Source: Pseudomonas arcuscaelestis
Lineage (GTDB): Bacteria > Pseudomonadota > Gammaproteobacteria > Pseudomonadales > Pseudomonadaceae
Direction of reading: 5' to 3'
DNA length: 64,000 nucleotides
NCBI RefSeq assembly: GCF_016881005.1
Contig: NZ_JACOPV010000003.1
Coordinates: forward strand, 372,001-436,000
Under the pieces are notes generated by a model that worked only from the letters and a program-made list of their open reading frames with translations, did no database searches and was not told the DNA's origin. Shown here piece after piece: positions 18,642 to 27,899 of the stretch (position 1 is its first letter; every line of letters starts with the position of its first letter). The position numbers and the translations under genes were made by a program.

Positions 18642-20207
18642 TTGAAGACGACCCGACTCCGACATTATCTAGGTGCCGGCACCCTGGCCATGATGGCCTG
18701 CGCAGTGATGCAGCCTGCTCTGGCAAAAGATGGCCAAGCCATTCTCAATGCCAAGTGCATGGCCTGCCATACCCCCGAAGGCGACGATTCCCTGACCCGC
18801 ATCAGCCACCAGCGCAAAACACCGGAAGGCTGGTTGATGAGTGTTGCGCGTATGCAGGTCATGTATGGCGTGAAGATCGATGACGAGGATCGCCGCACGG
18901 TGGTCAAGTTCCTCGCCGACAAGCAAGGCCTGGCGCCCAGCGAGACTGATGGCGTGCGCTACGCCATGGAGCGGCGCCTGAACACCGTGGAAAAGTTCGA
19001 CGAACCGCTCAACCAGATGTGCGCGCGCTGTCACTCTGGCGCACGGGTCGCCTTGCAACGCCGTCCACTGCAGGAATGGGAGCGCCTGGTGGACTTCCAC
19101 CTTGGCCGTTGGCCGTCGCTTGAGTATCAGTCGCTGTCGCGTGATCGCGACTGGTTCGGCTTGGCACATAAGGAAGTCGCACCGTTATTGGCCAAGCACT
19201 ACCCATTGGAAAACCAGGCCTGGAGCGACTGGCAGAAGAACAAGCCCAAGGCTGACGTGCTGCCGGGGCAATGGAGCTTCAGTGGTCATATGCTGGCCAA
19301 GGGTGATGTGCGTGGCGTGATGACGGTGACCCCGGACGCCGTCGATACCTTCAAGGTCGAGGTCAAGGGCCAATACGCCGACGGCACCCCGTTCAATGGC
19401 AGCGGTTCGGCCATTCTCTACAACGGCTACGAATGGCGCGGCAACCTGCAGGTCGGCGATGTGCGCATGCGTCAGGTCTTCGCCGCACTCAACGGCGAGA
19501 TGAAGGGGCGCATGTTCGAGACCGAGCATGATGAGCGCGGCCTGGACTTCAGCGCAGCCAAGAGCGACAGCGCCAAGCTGCTGGCGGTGCAGCCGGCGTT
19601 CATCAAGGCAGGTAGCGAAGCTGAACTGACCCTGGTGGGCAGCGGGCTGACCGGCACGCCGGATCTGGGCGCCGGCATCAAGGTGCTTAACGTCCTCGAG
19701 ACTGCGCCGGGCAAACTGCGCGTGCAGGTCAAGGCGGCTGCCGATGCGGCACCGGGTGTACGCAGCATCGCCGTGGGCGCGCTCAAGGGTGTGGAGTTGG
19801 CGGTGTACAAGGACATCGCCGAGGTCAAGGTAGTGCCTGCGTACTCCATTGCCCGGGTAGGTGAAAACGGCGGTTCGACCCCCAAGGTGCAAGGTCGTTT
19901 CGAGGCGGAAGCCTGGGGCAAGGGCACGGATGGCGAGCTCTATCGGATCGGCTACCTGCCGGCGAAATGGACGGTCGAACCGTTCAACGAGCAGGCCCGG
20001 GAAGATGAGGACGTCAAGTTCGCCGGCACCATGCAGGACGATGGTGTGTTCGTACCGGGGCTGGCCGGGCCGAACCCGCAGCGCAAGATGATGACCAACA
20101 ACGCCGGCAACCTGAAAGTGATTGCGCAGCTGGAGGAGGGCGGCATGAAAGGCGAAGGCCACCTGATCGTCACCGTACAGCGTTGGAACAATCCACCGTT
20201 GCCATAA
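18642..20207 (+). CDS. qhpA: Quinohemoprotein amine dehydrogenase alpha subunit (di-heme)
   Basis: A 521-aa periplasmic subunit of QHNDH, which oxidises primary amines and passes electrons to heme c. It has a Sec signal (about residues 1-28, ending PALA-KD) and two heme c motifs, CMACH at 39-43 and CARCH at 127-131. The C-terminal half is beta-rich with Ig-like character as in the family. Start codon is TTG at 18642, set by GGAGG at 18630-18634. First gene of qhpA-D-C-B, behind its own sigma-54 promoter. Confidence 0.93.
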   Translation: MKTTRLRHYLGAGTLAMMACAVMQPALAKDGQAILNAKCMACHTPEGDDSLTRISHQRKTPEGWLMSVARMQVMYGVKIDDEDRRTVVKFLADKQGLAPSETDGVRYAMERRLNTVEKFDEPLNQMCARCHSGARVALQRRPLQEWERLVDFHLGRWPSLEYQSLSRDRDWFGLAHKEVAPLLAKHYPLENQAWSDWQKNKPKADVLPGQWSFSGHMLAKGDVRGVMTVTPDAVDTFKVEVKGQYADGTPFNGSGSAILYNGYEWRGNLQVGDVRMRQVFAALNGEMKGRMFETEHDERGLDFSAAKSDSAKLLAVQPAFIKAGSEAELTLVGSGLTGTPDLGAGIKVLNVLETAPGKLRVQVKAAADAAPGVRSIAVGALKGVELAVYKDIAEVKVVPAYSIARVGENGGSTPKVQGRFEAEAWGKGTDGELYRIGYLPAKWTVEPFNEQAREDEDVKFAGTMQDDGVFVPGLAGPNPQRKMMTNNAGNLKVIAQLEEGGMKGEGHLIVTVQRWNNPPLP

Positions 20208-20280
20208 CCGTGTGTGGCTGGGGCGGGTCGATCCCGCCCGATGTGGCAACGACGATTGAGCACTTTTCCGGGAGGTCGCC

Positions 20281-21711
20281 ATGGGCGCTATCTTGAATCT
20301 GGTCGAACGCAACCTGCACGAAGTGCGGGTGGATAACGACCGCATGCTGTTCCATATACCAAGCAGTTCGCTGTTTGCCACCGATGACGTTACCGGTGGC
20401 ATTATCGACGCCCTGCGCCAGCAGGGTTGCAGCTCTGAGGATCTGATCCAACGCCTGGCCGGGCGCTTTGCCGGGCAGGAAGTCGACGAAACCCTGCGCG
20501 AGTTGATCGCGCTGGAAGTGGTCAGCAATGGTTCGCCGCTGACACCTGAAATCGGTATCAGCCGGGTCGAACGCACCGCCCTCAACACTGTGGTGCTGAA
20601 CGTCAATACCGGCTGCAACCTCAGTTGCACCTACTGCTACAAGGAAGACCTGGACAAGCCCTCGGCGGGCAAGAAGATGGGCGCCGACACCGCCGAAGCC
20701 TCGGTCGAGATGCTCCTGCGCGAGTCGCCCGACGAGGAGCGCTACAGCGTGGTGTTCTTCGGCGGCGAACCGCTGTCCAACCGTCCGCTGATCGAACACA
20801 TGGTCGACTACTGCGAGCGTCGCTTCGCCGAGCAGGGCAAGCAGGTGGAGTTCATCATGACCACCAACGCCACCCTGCTCACCGCAGAGATCATCGACTA
20901 CCTCAATGCCCACCGCTTTGGCCTCTCGGTCAGTATCGACGGGCCAAAGACCGTGCATGACCGCAACCGCATCACCGTCGGCGGGCAGGGCACCTACGAT
21001 GTGGTCAGGCGCAAGGTCGACCTGTTGCTGTCACGCTATCGCAGCCGTCCGGTTGGCGCGCGGGTGACCCTTACCCGCGGTATCACCGATGTCGAAACCA
21101 TCTGGAATCACCTGTTCAATGAGCTGGGTTTCGCTGAAGTCGGTTTTGCCCCTGTCACCTCCGGCGACATGTCCAACTTCAACCTCACCGGCGAGGAATT
21201 GGTCGAGGTCTTCGCCAACATGAAGGCCCTTGGTCGGCGTTACCTGGAAGCAGCGCTGGAGCACCGTAATATCGGCTTCTCCAACCTGCATCAACTGATC
21301 ACCGACATTCACGAAGGGCACAAGAAGGCCTTGCCGTGCGGCGCCGGGCTAAAAATGCTGGCTGTGGACCACAAGGGTGAGCTCAACCTCTGCCACCGCT
21401 TTACCGGTTCGAGCATGCCGACCTTCGGTAACGTGCATGGCGAATTGAAGCAGACCGAGTTGACCGACTTCCTGTCGCAACGCCTGGACCGCACCAACAC
21501 CGGCTGCGACACCTGCCACATCCGCAACCTGTGTTCCGGTGGCTGCTACCACGAGAGCTATGCCCGCTACGGCGACCCGACACACCCGACCTACCACTAC
21601 TGCGAGCTGATGCGTGACTGGGTGGACTTCGGCATTGAAGTCTATAGCCGCATCATGGCCGGCAACCCGGCGTTCATCAGCAGCTACATCACTCCGCGCA
21701 AGGCCCACTGA
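20281..21711 (+). CDS. qhpD: QhpD radical SAM/SPASM thioether-forming enzyme
   Basis: A 476-aa radical SAM enzyme. The 4Fe-4S motif CNLSCTYCY has Cys112, Cys116 and Cys119. A C-terminal SPASM region carries further Cys ligands (CGAGLKML, LNLCHRF, CDTCHIRNLCSGGCYHE). QhpD is known to make three Cys-to-Asp/Glu thioether cross-links in the gamma subunit. An N-terminal ~90 residues resembles a RiPP recognition element-like region. Start ATG 20281 follows GGGAGG. The stop lies 1 nt before the qhpC start. Confidence 0.93.
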   Translation: MGAILNLVERNLHEVRVDNDRMLFHIPSSSLFATDDVTGGIIDALRQQGCSSEDLIQRLAGRFAGQEVDETLRELIALEVVSNGSPLTPEIGISRVERTALNTVVLNVNTGCNLSCTYCYKEDLDKPSAGKKMGADTAEASVEMLLRESPDEERYSVVFFGGEPLSNRPLIEHMVDYCERRFAEQGKQVEFIMTTNATLLTAEIIDYLNAHRFGLSVSIDGPKTVHDRNRITVGGQGTYDVVRRKVDLLLSRYRSRPVGARVTLTRGITDVETIWNHLFNELGFAEVGFAPVTSGDMSNFNLTGEELVEVFANMKALGRRYLEAALEHRNIGFSNLHQLITDIHEGHKKALPCGAGLKMLAVDHKGELNLCHRFTGSSMPTFGNVHGELKQTELTDFLSQRLDRTNTGCDTCHIRNLCSGGCYHESYARYGDPTHPTYHYCELMRDWVDFGIEVYSRIMAGNPAFISSYITPRKAH

Positions 21712-21712
21712 C

Positions 21713-22036
21713 ATGAAACATCTAAAGCCGCTCAACAATAAAGCACTGATCCTCGAACAAGCTGCTGGCGAAGATCGTCTCGAAGAAGTTGTGGCCATGA
21801 GCAGCGTGGCCGGCTGTACTGCAACCACGGACCCAGGCTGGGAAGTCGATGTGTTCGGTGGCGTGGCGTCGCTGTGCCAGCCAATGGAAGCTGACCTTTA
21901 TGGCTGCTCCGACCCGTGCTGGTGGCCCGCCCAGGTGCCCGACATGATGAGCACCTACCAGGACTGGAACAAGGATGGGCAGAGCTCCGAGGAAGGTTGG
22001 CGCAACCTCAGCACTGTGTTCCCGAACGACAAATGA
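21713..22036 (+). CDS. qhpC: QHNDH gamma subunit, cysteine-tryptophylquinone precursor
   Basis: A 107-aa precursor. If cleavage follows residue 28, mature numbering gives Cys7, Glu16, Cys27, Asp33, Cys37, Cys41, Trp43 and Asp49. These are exactly the residues that in characterised QHNDH form the three thioether links (Cys7-Glu16, Cys27-Asp33, Cys41-Asp49) and the Cys37-Trp43 quinone cofactor. The motif LYGCSDPCWWPAQVPD carries most of them. The leader has no Sec signal, consistent with export by QhpF after modification. Start ATG 21713 is one base after the qhpD stop, implying coupling. Confidence 0.95.
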   Translation: MKHLKPLNNKALILEQAAGEDRLEEVVAMSSVAGCTATTDPGWEVDVFGGVASLCQPMEADLYGCSDPCWWPAQVPDMMSTYQDWNKDGQSSEEGWRNLSTVFPNDK

Positions 22037-22066
22037 CCTGATGACAAGAATAAAAGGGATAACACT

Positions 22067-23224
22067 ATGAAGCTTCAGTTCATCGGCCGCCTGGCTGCTA
22101 CGAGCATGGGTTTGTTTGCCGTTTGTACCGCCGCCACCGTTGGCCTTGCCATGGGCGTGCCGAGCGCCAGTGCCGCCAACAGCGGCCCGGCGCTCAAGTC
22201 CGGTCAGGAATACCTGCTGGCGACCAACTACCCCAACAACCTGCACCTGATCGATGTTGCCACCGACAAGCTCTACAAGACCTGCGAGATGCCCGACGCT
22301 TTCGGTCCGGGTGCCGCCCAGGTGGCGCCGGACAAGAAGACGGCCTATGTGCTCAATAACCACTATGGCGATATCTACGGTATCGATATGGATACCTGCA
22401 AGACCGTGTTCCACGCCCGTCTGGCGTATAAACCGGGCGAGCAGGCCAGGGCCATGCTGTCACTGGCGGTCAGCCCGGACGGCAAGGAGGTCTACACCGT
22501 CGCCAACCCCACGCTGATACTCAACGACCACTATGCCGTGCAGGAACCACGCCTGCAGGTGTACAGCACCGACGCGGGCCTCGACGCCAAGCCGGTGCGC
22601 ACCTTCCCGGTGCCGCGCCAGGTCTCGATCATGCAGGTGGGTGACGACGGCACCCTGTACATGGCCGGTCGCGATATCTACAAGCTCGACGTGAACACCG
22701 GCAAGTACAGCGTGGCCTTGCCTACCGGCAGCTGGACGCGGCCGCATTACAGCCCGCCGGACCTGCTGTACATCTGGTCGCACCAGAGCCCGCGCCGCGA
22801 TTTCTCGCTGCTCTACACCGCGGCGAAATTCAAGGACGACACGCAAGACCCGGCCACCGCCGACTATGTCTATGGCTACGTCAGTGTCGACCTTGCCACC
22901 GGCAAGACCGAGACGACGGACTTCGCGCCGTTGACCGAGGTGTACTTTACCGGCATGCGCTCACCCAAAGACCCGAACCAGATGTTCAGCGTGCTCAACC
23001 GCCTGGCCAAGTACGACATCAAGGAGCAGAAGCTGATCAAGGCAGCCAAGCTTGCGCATTCGTACTACTGCATCAGCTTCAATAAGGCGGGCAGCAAGCT
23101 GTACTTGACCGGGACCTTCAGTGACATCGCTGTCTATGACCCCGACAAGCTGGAGCTGACCAACAACATCAAGCTGCCCGGTGGCGACATGGTGACGGGC
23201 ACCGCCCAGGTGTTTACCCGTTGA
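22067..23224 (+). CDS. qhpB: QHNDH beta subunit (beta-propeller)
   Basis: A 385-aa exported protein. A Sec signal covers about residues 1-36 (hydrophobic LAATSMGLFAVC stretch ending SASA-AN). The mature part contains repeats of the YVTN/beta-propeller type (YLLATNYPNNLHLIDVATDK, AYVLNNHYGDIYGIDMDT), as in the seven-bladed QHNDH beta subunit that holds the gamma subunit. Start ATG 22067, 30 nt after qhpC. Confidence 0.93.
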   Translation: MKLQFIGRLAATSMGLFAVCTAATVGLAMGVPSASAANSGPALKSGQEYLLATNYPNNLHLIDVATDKLYKTCEMPDAFGPGAAQVAPDKKTAYVLNNHYGDIYGIDMDTCKTVFHARLAYKPGEQARAMLSLAVSPDGKEVYTVANPTLILNDHYAVQEPRLQVYSTDAGLDAKPVRTFPVPRQVSIMQVGDDGTLYMAGRDIYKLDVNTGKYSVALPTGSWTRPHYSPPDLLYIWSHQSPRRDFSLLYTAAKFKDDTQDPATADYVYGYVSVDLATGKTETTDFAPLTEVYFTGMRSPKDPNQMFSVLNRLAKYDIKEQKLIKAAKLAHSYYCISFNKAGSKLYLTGTFSDIAVYDPDKLELTNNIKLPGGDMVTGTAQVFTR

Positions 23225-23285
23225 CCTGAGCACAGCGTTGGCCTTACAAGCACAGAGCGTGGTCTAGCATTGCTGCAGTTGACCC

Positions 23286-23322
23286 GCGCTGTGCTGCCGG
23301 CCCAAGGCGGGTAGCACAGCGC
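23286..23322. terminator. Strong inverted repeat between qhpB and the acyl-CoA synthetase
   Basis: GCGCTGTGCT (23286-23295) and AGCACAGCGC (23313-23322) form a perfect 10-bp stem around a 17-nt loop that itself contains CCG/CGG complementarity. No T-run follows. It may act as a 3' stabiliser or partial terminator that lowers expression of the synthetase relative to qhpADCB. Confidence 0.45.
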
Positions 23323-23365
23323 CTGAGTTCGCGTTACAGCCCACAACAATCACAAAGGGGCCTAC

Positions 23366-25057
23366 ATGAATCACCTGAGTTATTCCCAGGGGCGGCAGGA
23401 CAAAGACCTGCTGGCCATGACCCTCGGCGCAGCGTTCGATACCACGGTTGCCAAATTCGCAGCGCGCGAAGCGTTGGTTGTCCGGCATCAGGGCCTGCGC
23501 TACAGCTGGCAGGCCCTGGCCGATGCAGTGGACTGCCACGCCCGGGCATTGCTGGCCCTGGGGTTGAACAGCGGTGACCGCCTGGGCATCTGGGCGCCCA
23601 ATTGCGCTGAATGGTGCATCACCCAGTTTGCCAGCGCCAAGATCGGCGTCATTCTGGTCAATATCAACCCTGCCTATCGCAGCAGCGAACTGGAATACGC
23701 GCTGAAGCAGTCCGCATGCAGTTGGGTGATCTGCGCAGACGCCTTCAAAACCTCTGACTACCACGCCATGTTTCTCGGCCTGGTGCCTGAGCTGGCCGAG
23801 GTCAAGCCCGGTACCCTCAACTGCGAACGGCTGCCTGCCTTGCGTGGCGTAGTGAGCCTTGCCAGCAACCCTCCCGAGGCGTTCCTGGCCTGGGGCGAGT
23901 TGCAGAAAAAGGCCGCCGAGGTCAGCGGCGAAACCTTGGCAAATCGCCAGGCCAGCCTGCGCCCTGAAGACCCGATCAACATCCAGTACACCTCCGGCAC
24001 CACAGGTTTCCCCAAGGGCGCCACGCTCAGCCACCACAACATCCTCAACAACGGCTACATGGTGGGCGAGAGCCTGGGCCTGAGCGAGCAGGATCGCATG
24101 GTGATCCCGGTGCCGTTGTATCACTGCTTCGGCATGGTCATGGGCAACCTGGGCTGTATGACCCATGGCAGCACCATGATCTACCCCAATGATGCCTTCG
24201 ATCCGCTGCTGACCCTGAGCACGGTTGCCGAAGAAAAGGCCACTGCCCTGTACGGTGTGCCAACCATGTTCATTGCCATGCTCGACCATCCGCAACGCGC
24301 CGACTTCGACTTGTCCAGCCTGCGCACCGGGATCATGGCCGGGGCGACTTGTCCGATCGAGGTGATGCGCCGGGTAATCGACGAGATGCACATGGGCGAG
24401 GTGCAGATTGCCTATGGCATGACCGAAACCAGCCCGGTGTCGCTACAGACCGCTGCCGAAGATGAACTGGAACTGCGCGTGACCTCGGTGGGGCGCACCC
24501 AGCCGCGCCTGGAGAACAAGGTCATCGACAGCGAAGGCGCGACCGTGGCCCGTGGCCAGATCGGTGAGTTGTGCACGCGTGGCTACAGCGTCATGCTCGG
24601 TTATTGGAACAACCCGGCTGCCACCGCGGCGAGCATTGACGCCGAGGGCTGGATGCAGACCGGCGACCTGGCGGTCATGGACGAGCAGGGCTATGTGCGC
24701 ATTGTCGGGCGCAGCAAGGACATGATCATTCGCGGCGGCGAGAACATTTATCCGCGCGAACTGGAAGAGTTCTTCTTCACCCATCCGGCCATTGCTGACG
24801 TGCAGGTGATCGGCATACCGTGCAGCCGTTATGGCGAAGAGATCGTTGCCTGGATCAAGATTCACCCCGGCCACAGCGTCGCTGAGGATGAGCTGCGCAG
24901 CTGGGCCAAGGCGCAGATCGCGCACTTCAAGGTGCCGCGCCATTTCCGCTTTGTCGACGAGTTCCCGATGACCGTGACCGGTAAGGTGCAGAAGTTCAGA
25001 ATGCGCGAGATCAGTATCGAGGAGTTGACCATTACTCTGGAAGGCAACGGTCGATAG
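23366..25057 (+). CDS. AMP-forming acyl-CoA synthetase
   Basis: A 563-aa ANL-superfamily ligase, full length. P-loop [11 protein letters not shown], the segment [10 protein letters not shown], the hinge region [18 protein letters not shown] and the C-terminal lysine in [11 protein letters not shown] are present. It activates a carboxylic acid to the acyl-CoA through an acyl-AMP. Position after qhpB suggests it handles the acid made from the amine by QHNDH plus aldehyde dehydrogenase. Close relatives act on short- to medium-chain acids; specificity cannot be read here. Confidence 0.85.
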   Translation: MNHLSYSQGRQDKDLLAMTLGAAFDTTVAKFAAREALVVRHQGLRYSWQALADAVDCHARALLALGLNSGDRLGIWAPNCAEWCITQFASAKIGVILVNINPAYRSSELEYALKQSACSWVICADAFKTSDYHAMFLGLVPELAEVKPGTLNCERLPALRGVVSLASNPPEAFLAWGELQKKAAEVSGETLANRQASLRPEDPINIQYTSGTTGFPKGATLSHHNILNNGYMVGESLGLSEQDRMVIPVPLYHCFGMVMGNLGCMTHGSTMIYPNDAFDPLLTLSTVAEEKATALYGVPTMFIAMLDHPQRADFDLSSLRTGIMAGATCPIEVMRRVIDEMHMGEVQIAYGMTETSPVSLQTAAEDELELRVTSVGRTQPRLENKVIDSEGATVARGQIGELCTRGYSVMLGYWNNPAATAASIDAEGWMQTGDLAVMDEQGYVRIVGRSKDMIIRGGENIYPRELEEFFFTHPAIADVQVIGIPCSRYGEEIVAWIKIHPGHSVAEDELRSWAKAQIAHFKVPRHFRFVDEFPMTVTGKVQKFRMREISIEELTITLEGNGR

Positions 25058-25098
25058 CAGCGGGTGTTGACCCGCCACAGGCTTGCGCCTGTTGCGGG

Positions 25099-25857
25099 TT
25101 ACACCCGACCGATGCGCATGTTGATCGGCCAGGAAACTGGGCGCTTGGTGGTAGGCTCGCCCCATAGCCTGGCCAGTTCTTCGGCAAAGTGCTTGAGCAC
25201 TTCGTCCTGGCCGGCCTGCGATGCCTGGAGCACTGCAGACCAGGTGGAGATATAGCCAAGAAATTCCTCCAGGTTCCATTCCAGGCAGAAGCTGATGGCA
25301 TCGCCTTTGATGTGCGCGAAGGGGAAGTCCAGCGTTGCGTAGCCGCTATCGACAAGCGTGCGCTGTGCCGGCCAGTAGGGTCCGATTTCGTTCCAGTAAA
25401 AGCGCTGGAAGCGGTCGTTCAGTATGGGCTCGAGCAGCGGCACGCCATAGCTGATCAGTGCCAGGATGGCTCCGGGTATCGCCACACGGCGAACTTCAGC
25501 GTAGAAGCGCGGCAAGTCGAACCAGTGCGCCGCCTGCGCGGCAGTAATCAGGCTGACGCTGTGCGAGGGCAGGGGCAGGTCTTCGGCCGGGGCGCATTGA
25601 TAACGGACGTTGGCTTGCGCGGTGCAGTGGGCAATCTGGTCTTCGCTGGGGTCCACGCCTGTGACTGCGCTGAAGTGCTTGGCGAGGTCGCGGGTGAGCT
25701 GGCCGTTGCCACAGCCAACGTCTAGCGCCAATGTCGTGTTCGGCGCCAACGAAGCCAGGTAGGCGGCAAGTGACTGCGGATAATGCGGCCTGAAGCGTGC
25801 GTAGGCCTCGGCACCCTTGTCGAACCAGTTGGTGCCCTGGGCGGTGCTGCTATTCAT
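25099..25857 (-). CDS. Class I SAM-dependent methyltransferase
   Basis: A 252-aa protein with motif I LDVGCGNGQLT, the acidic residue of motif II in GVDPSED, and a methyltransf_11-like core. The C-terminal region (WTYP/EFLGYISTWS-like segment) resembles the Crg1/trans-aconitate methyltransferase group. It converges on the synthetase gene with ~40 nt between stops and is divergent to the DUF1302 gene at 26019. Substrate unknown; no obvious link to either neighbour pathway. Confidence 0.75.
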   Translation of the reverse strand: MNSSTAQGTNWFDKGAEAYARFRPHYPQSLAAYLASLAPNTTLALDVGCGNGQLTRDLAKHFSAVTGVDPSEDQIAHCTAQANVRYQCAPAEDLPLPSHSVSLITAAQAAHWFDLPRFYAEVRRVAIPGAILALISYGVPLLEPILNDRFQRFYWNEIGPYWPAQRTLVDSGYATLDFPFAHIKGDAISFCLEWNLEEFLGYISTWSAVLQASQAGQDEVLKHFAEELARLWGEPTTKRPVSWPINMRIGRV

Positions 25858-25912
25858 TGATCTCTACCTCTGGCCGTTGAGTCGTTGCCAATAGTCCCTT
25901 CCTCGCCACGTT

Positions 25913-25944
25913 ACTACCCGCAAGGGTAGTTCGCAAAACTACCC
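25913..25944. promoter_or_regulatory. Nested palindromes, candidate operator upstream of DUF1302
   Basis: GGGTAGTT (25924-25931) and AACTACCC (25937-25944) form a perfect 8-bp inverted repeat with a 5-nt spacer. An additional ACTACCC at 25913-25919 pairs with the same GGGTAGT, giving three half-sites in 32 bp. The element lies in the intergenic region between the methyltransferase and DUF1302, ~75 nt before the latter. A dimeric activator or repressor, possibly one of the three LuxR-type regulators, is a plausible ligand. Confidence 0.55.
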
Positions 25945-26018
25945 CTTCAGGCAATATTGCTTGCCGGCTTACCTGCATAGCATGGGCTTTCCATCTGATC
26001 CAACTCCTGGAAAGCCGC

Positions 26019-27875
26019 ATGCAAACAATAATAAAGCGCGCAAACCTGCATCCCACCCTGTTGGCGACCGCAATCGCCTTGGCGTGGGGACCTCAGGCGC
26101 AAGCCGTGAGTTTCAACATCGGGGAAATCGAAGGCACCTTCGACTCGTCACTGTCCATCGGTGCAAGTTGGGGGACCCAAGACCCCGACTCGGACTTCAT
26201 CTCCAACTTCAACGTGATGGGCGAGGAGGGCCATGCCGCATCTCGCACCGCCGACGACGGACGCTTGAACTTCAAGAAGAATGAAACCTTCTCGAAGATC
26301 TTCAAAGGTATCCACGACCTGTCGCTCAAGTACGAAGACTCTGGCGTGTTTGTGCGCGGCAAGTACTGGTATGACTTTGAGCTCAAGGACGGTGAGCAGC
26401 ACTTCTACGACATCGATGACCATGGCCGTGACCGTTCGGCCAAGGCCTCGGGCGCAGAGTTTCTCGATGCCTTTGTCTATCACAACTATCAGATCGGCGA
26501 TCTGCCCGGTAACGTGCGCCTGGGCAAACAGGTGGTCAGTTGGGGTGAAAGTACGTTCATTCAGAACTCGATCAACGCCATCAACCCGATCGACGTCGCT
26601 GCACTGCGCCGTCCGGGTGCCGAGGTCAAGGAAGGGCTGATTCCGGTCAACATGTTCTACCTATCGCAGGGCCTGACCGAGAACCTGACTGCGGAAATGT
26701 TCTACCAGTTGGAGTGGGACAAGACCGTTACCGATAACTGCGGCACCTTCTTTGGCGCCGACCCGGTGGCCAAGGGCTGTAATGACCGTCTGGTTATTGC
26801 CGGTCCCGATTTTGCCCCCGGTGTGGCAAGCAACAGCCTGAACATTCAAGCAGTTGCCCAGGGTCTGGATAACGCCTACATCCCACGGGCCAAAGACCAC
26901 GAGCCTGGGGACAGTGGCCAGTTTGGCCTGGCGTTGCGCTGGTTCCTGCCTGAGTTGAATGACACCGAGTTGGCGGCCTACGCGATGAATTATCACAGCC
27001 GCAATCCGTACCTGAGCTTTACCCGCACCACCGTGGCGGCTCCACCGAATACCGCTAACACTCCGGCCCGGGTGCGTACCGCCAGTTACTTCGTCGACTA
27101 CCCGGAAGACATCCGCCTGTATGGCATGAGTTTCCAGACCAACGTTTCCGGTGTTGCGCTTGGCGGCGAGGTGAGCTTCCGTCCGAACATGCCACTGCAG
27201 ATCAACACCGCTGACCTCAACCTGGCTGCAGTCAACCAGCTGGGCCTGATCAATGGCGTACCGGGTGCAGTCTCGCCTGTGTTTGTCGACGGTTTTGCCA
27301 CCAACGCCCCAGGCGCGGCAATTCCGGGCTACAAGCGCATGCCAGTGACCCAGGTGCAGGTGACGGCGACCAAGTTCTTCGACCAGGTACTGGCCGCCAG
27401 CCGCCTCACTCTGGTGGGCGAGGTGGGCTACAACCGTGTCTCGGGCTTGAGCACCGATACCGGTGACGTGCGTTTCGGTCGCAGCCCAACCTATGGTGCA
27501 GGCGCACTGGTCGACAACGGCGCGGTATGCCGAGGCACCGCCGCCGGCACACCCACGGCAAGCAACCCGCAGCAGGAATGCAACAACAAGGGCTATTACA
27601 CCAGCGATTCCTGGGGCTATCGGGTGCGCGGCAAGCTCGATTATCCCAACGTGATTGCCGGTATCAACCTGTCGCCGAGCGTGGCCTGGTCGCATGACGT
27701 CAATGGCACCGGTGTCAGCTTTGAGGAAGGCGCCAAGGCGGTCAGCCTGGGGCTCGATGCCGACTACGAGAACACCTACACCGCAAGCCTCAGTTACACC
27801 AACTACTTTGGCGGCGACTTCAACACGCTGGTGGACCGTGACTTTATGTCACTCAGTTTCGGCGTGAACTTCTAA
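26019..27875 (+). CDS. DUF1302 outer-membrane protein (copy 2, intact)
   Basis: A 618-aa protein with a signal peptide (about residues 1-28, ending AQA-VS) and a long beta-strand-rich body ending in SLSFGVNF, as expected for an outer-membrane barrel. The family has no assigned biochemical role but accompanies DUF1329 in catabolic loci for hydrophobic compounds, probably in uptake across the outer membrane. Compared with the copy at 4889-6559 it keeps the N-terminal ~74 residues that the other lost. Start ATG 26019 follows CTGGAAAGCCGC. It heads an operon with DUF1329 25 nt downstream. Confidence 0.85.
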   Translation: MQTIIKRANLHPTLLATAIALAWGPQAQAVSFNIGEIEGTFDSSLSIGASWGTQDPDSDFISNFNVMGEEGHAASRTADDGRLNFKKNETFSKIFKGIHDLSLKYEDSGVFVRGKYWYDFELKDGEQHFYDIDDHGRDRSAKASGAEFLDAFVYHNYQIGDLPGNVRLGKQVVSWGESTFIQNSINAINPIDVAALRRPGAEVKEGLIPVNMFYLSQGLTENLTAEMFYQLEWDKTVTDNCGTFFGADPVAKGCNDRLVIAGPDFAPGVASNSLNIQAVAQGLDNAYIPRAKDHEPGDSGQFGLALRWFLPELNDTELAAYAMNYHSRNPYLSFTRTTVAAPPNTANTPARVRTASYFVDYPEDIRLYGMSFQTNVSGVALGGEVSFRPNMPLQINTADLNLAAVNQLGLINGVPGAVSPVFVDGFATNAPGAAIPGYKRMPVTQVQVTATKFFDQVLAASRLTLVGEVGYNRVSGLSTDTGDVRFGRSPTYGAGALVDNGAVCRGTAAGTPTASNPQQECNNKGYYTSDSWGYRVRGKLDYPNVIAGINLSPSVAWSHDVNGTGVSFEEGAKAVSLGLDADYENTYTASLSYTNYFGGDFNTLVDRDFMSLSFGVNF

Positions 27876-27899
27876 ACCTGATTCCGTGGAGATCTGCAG

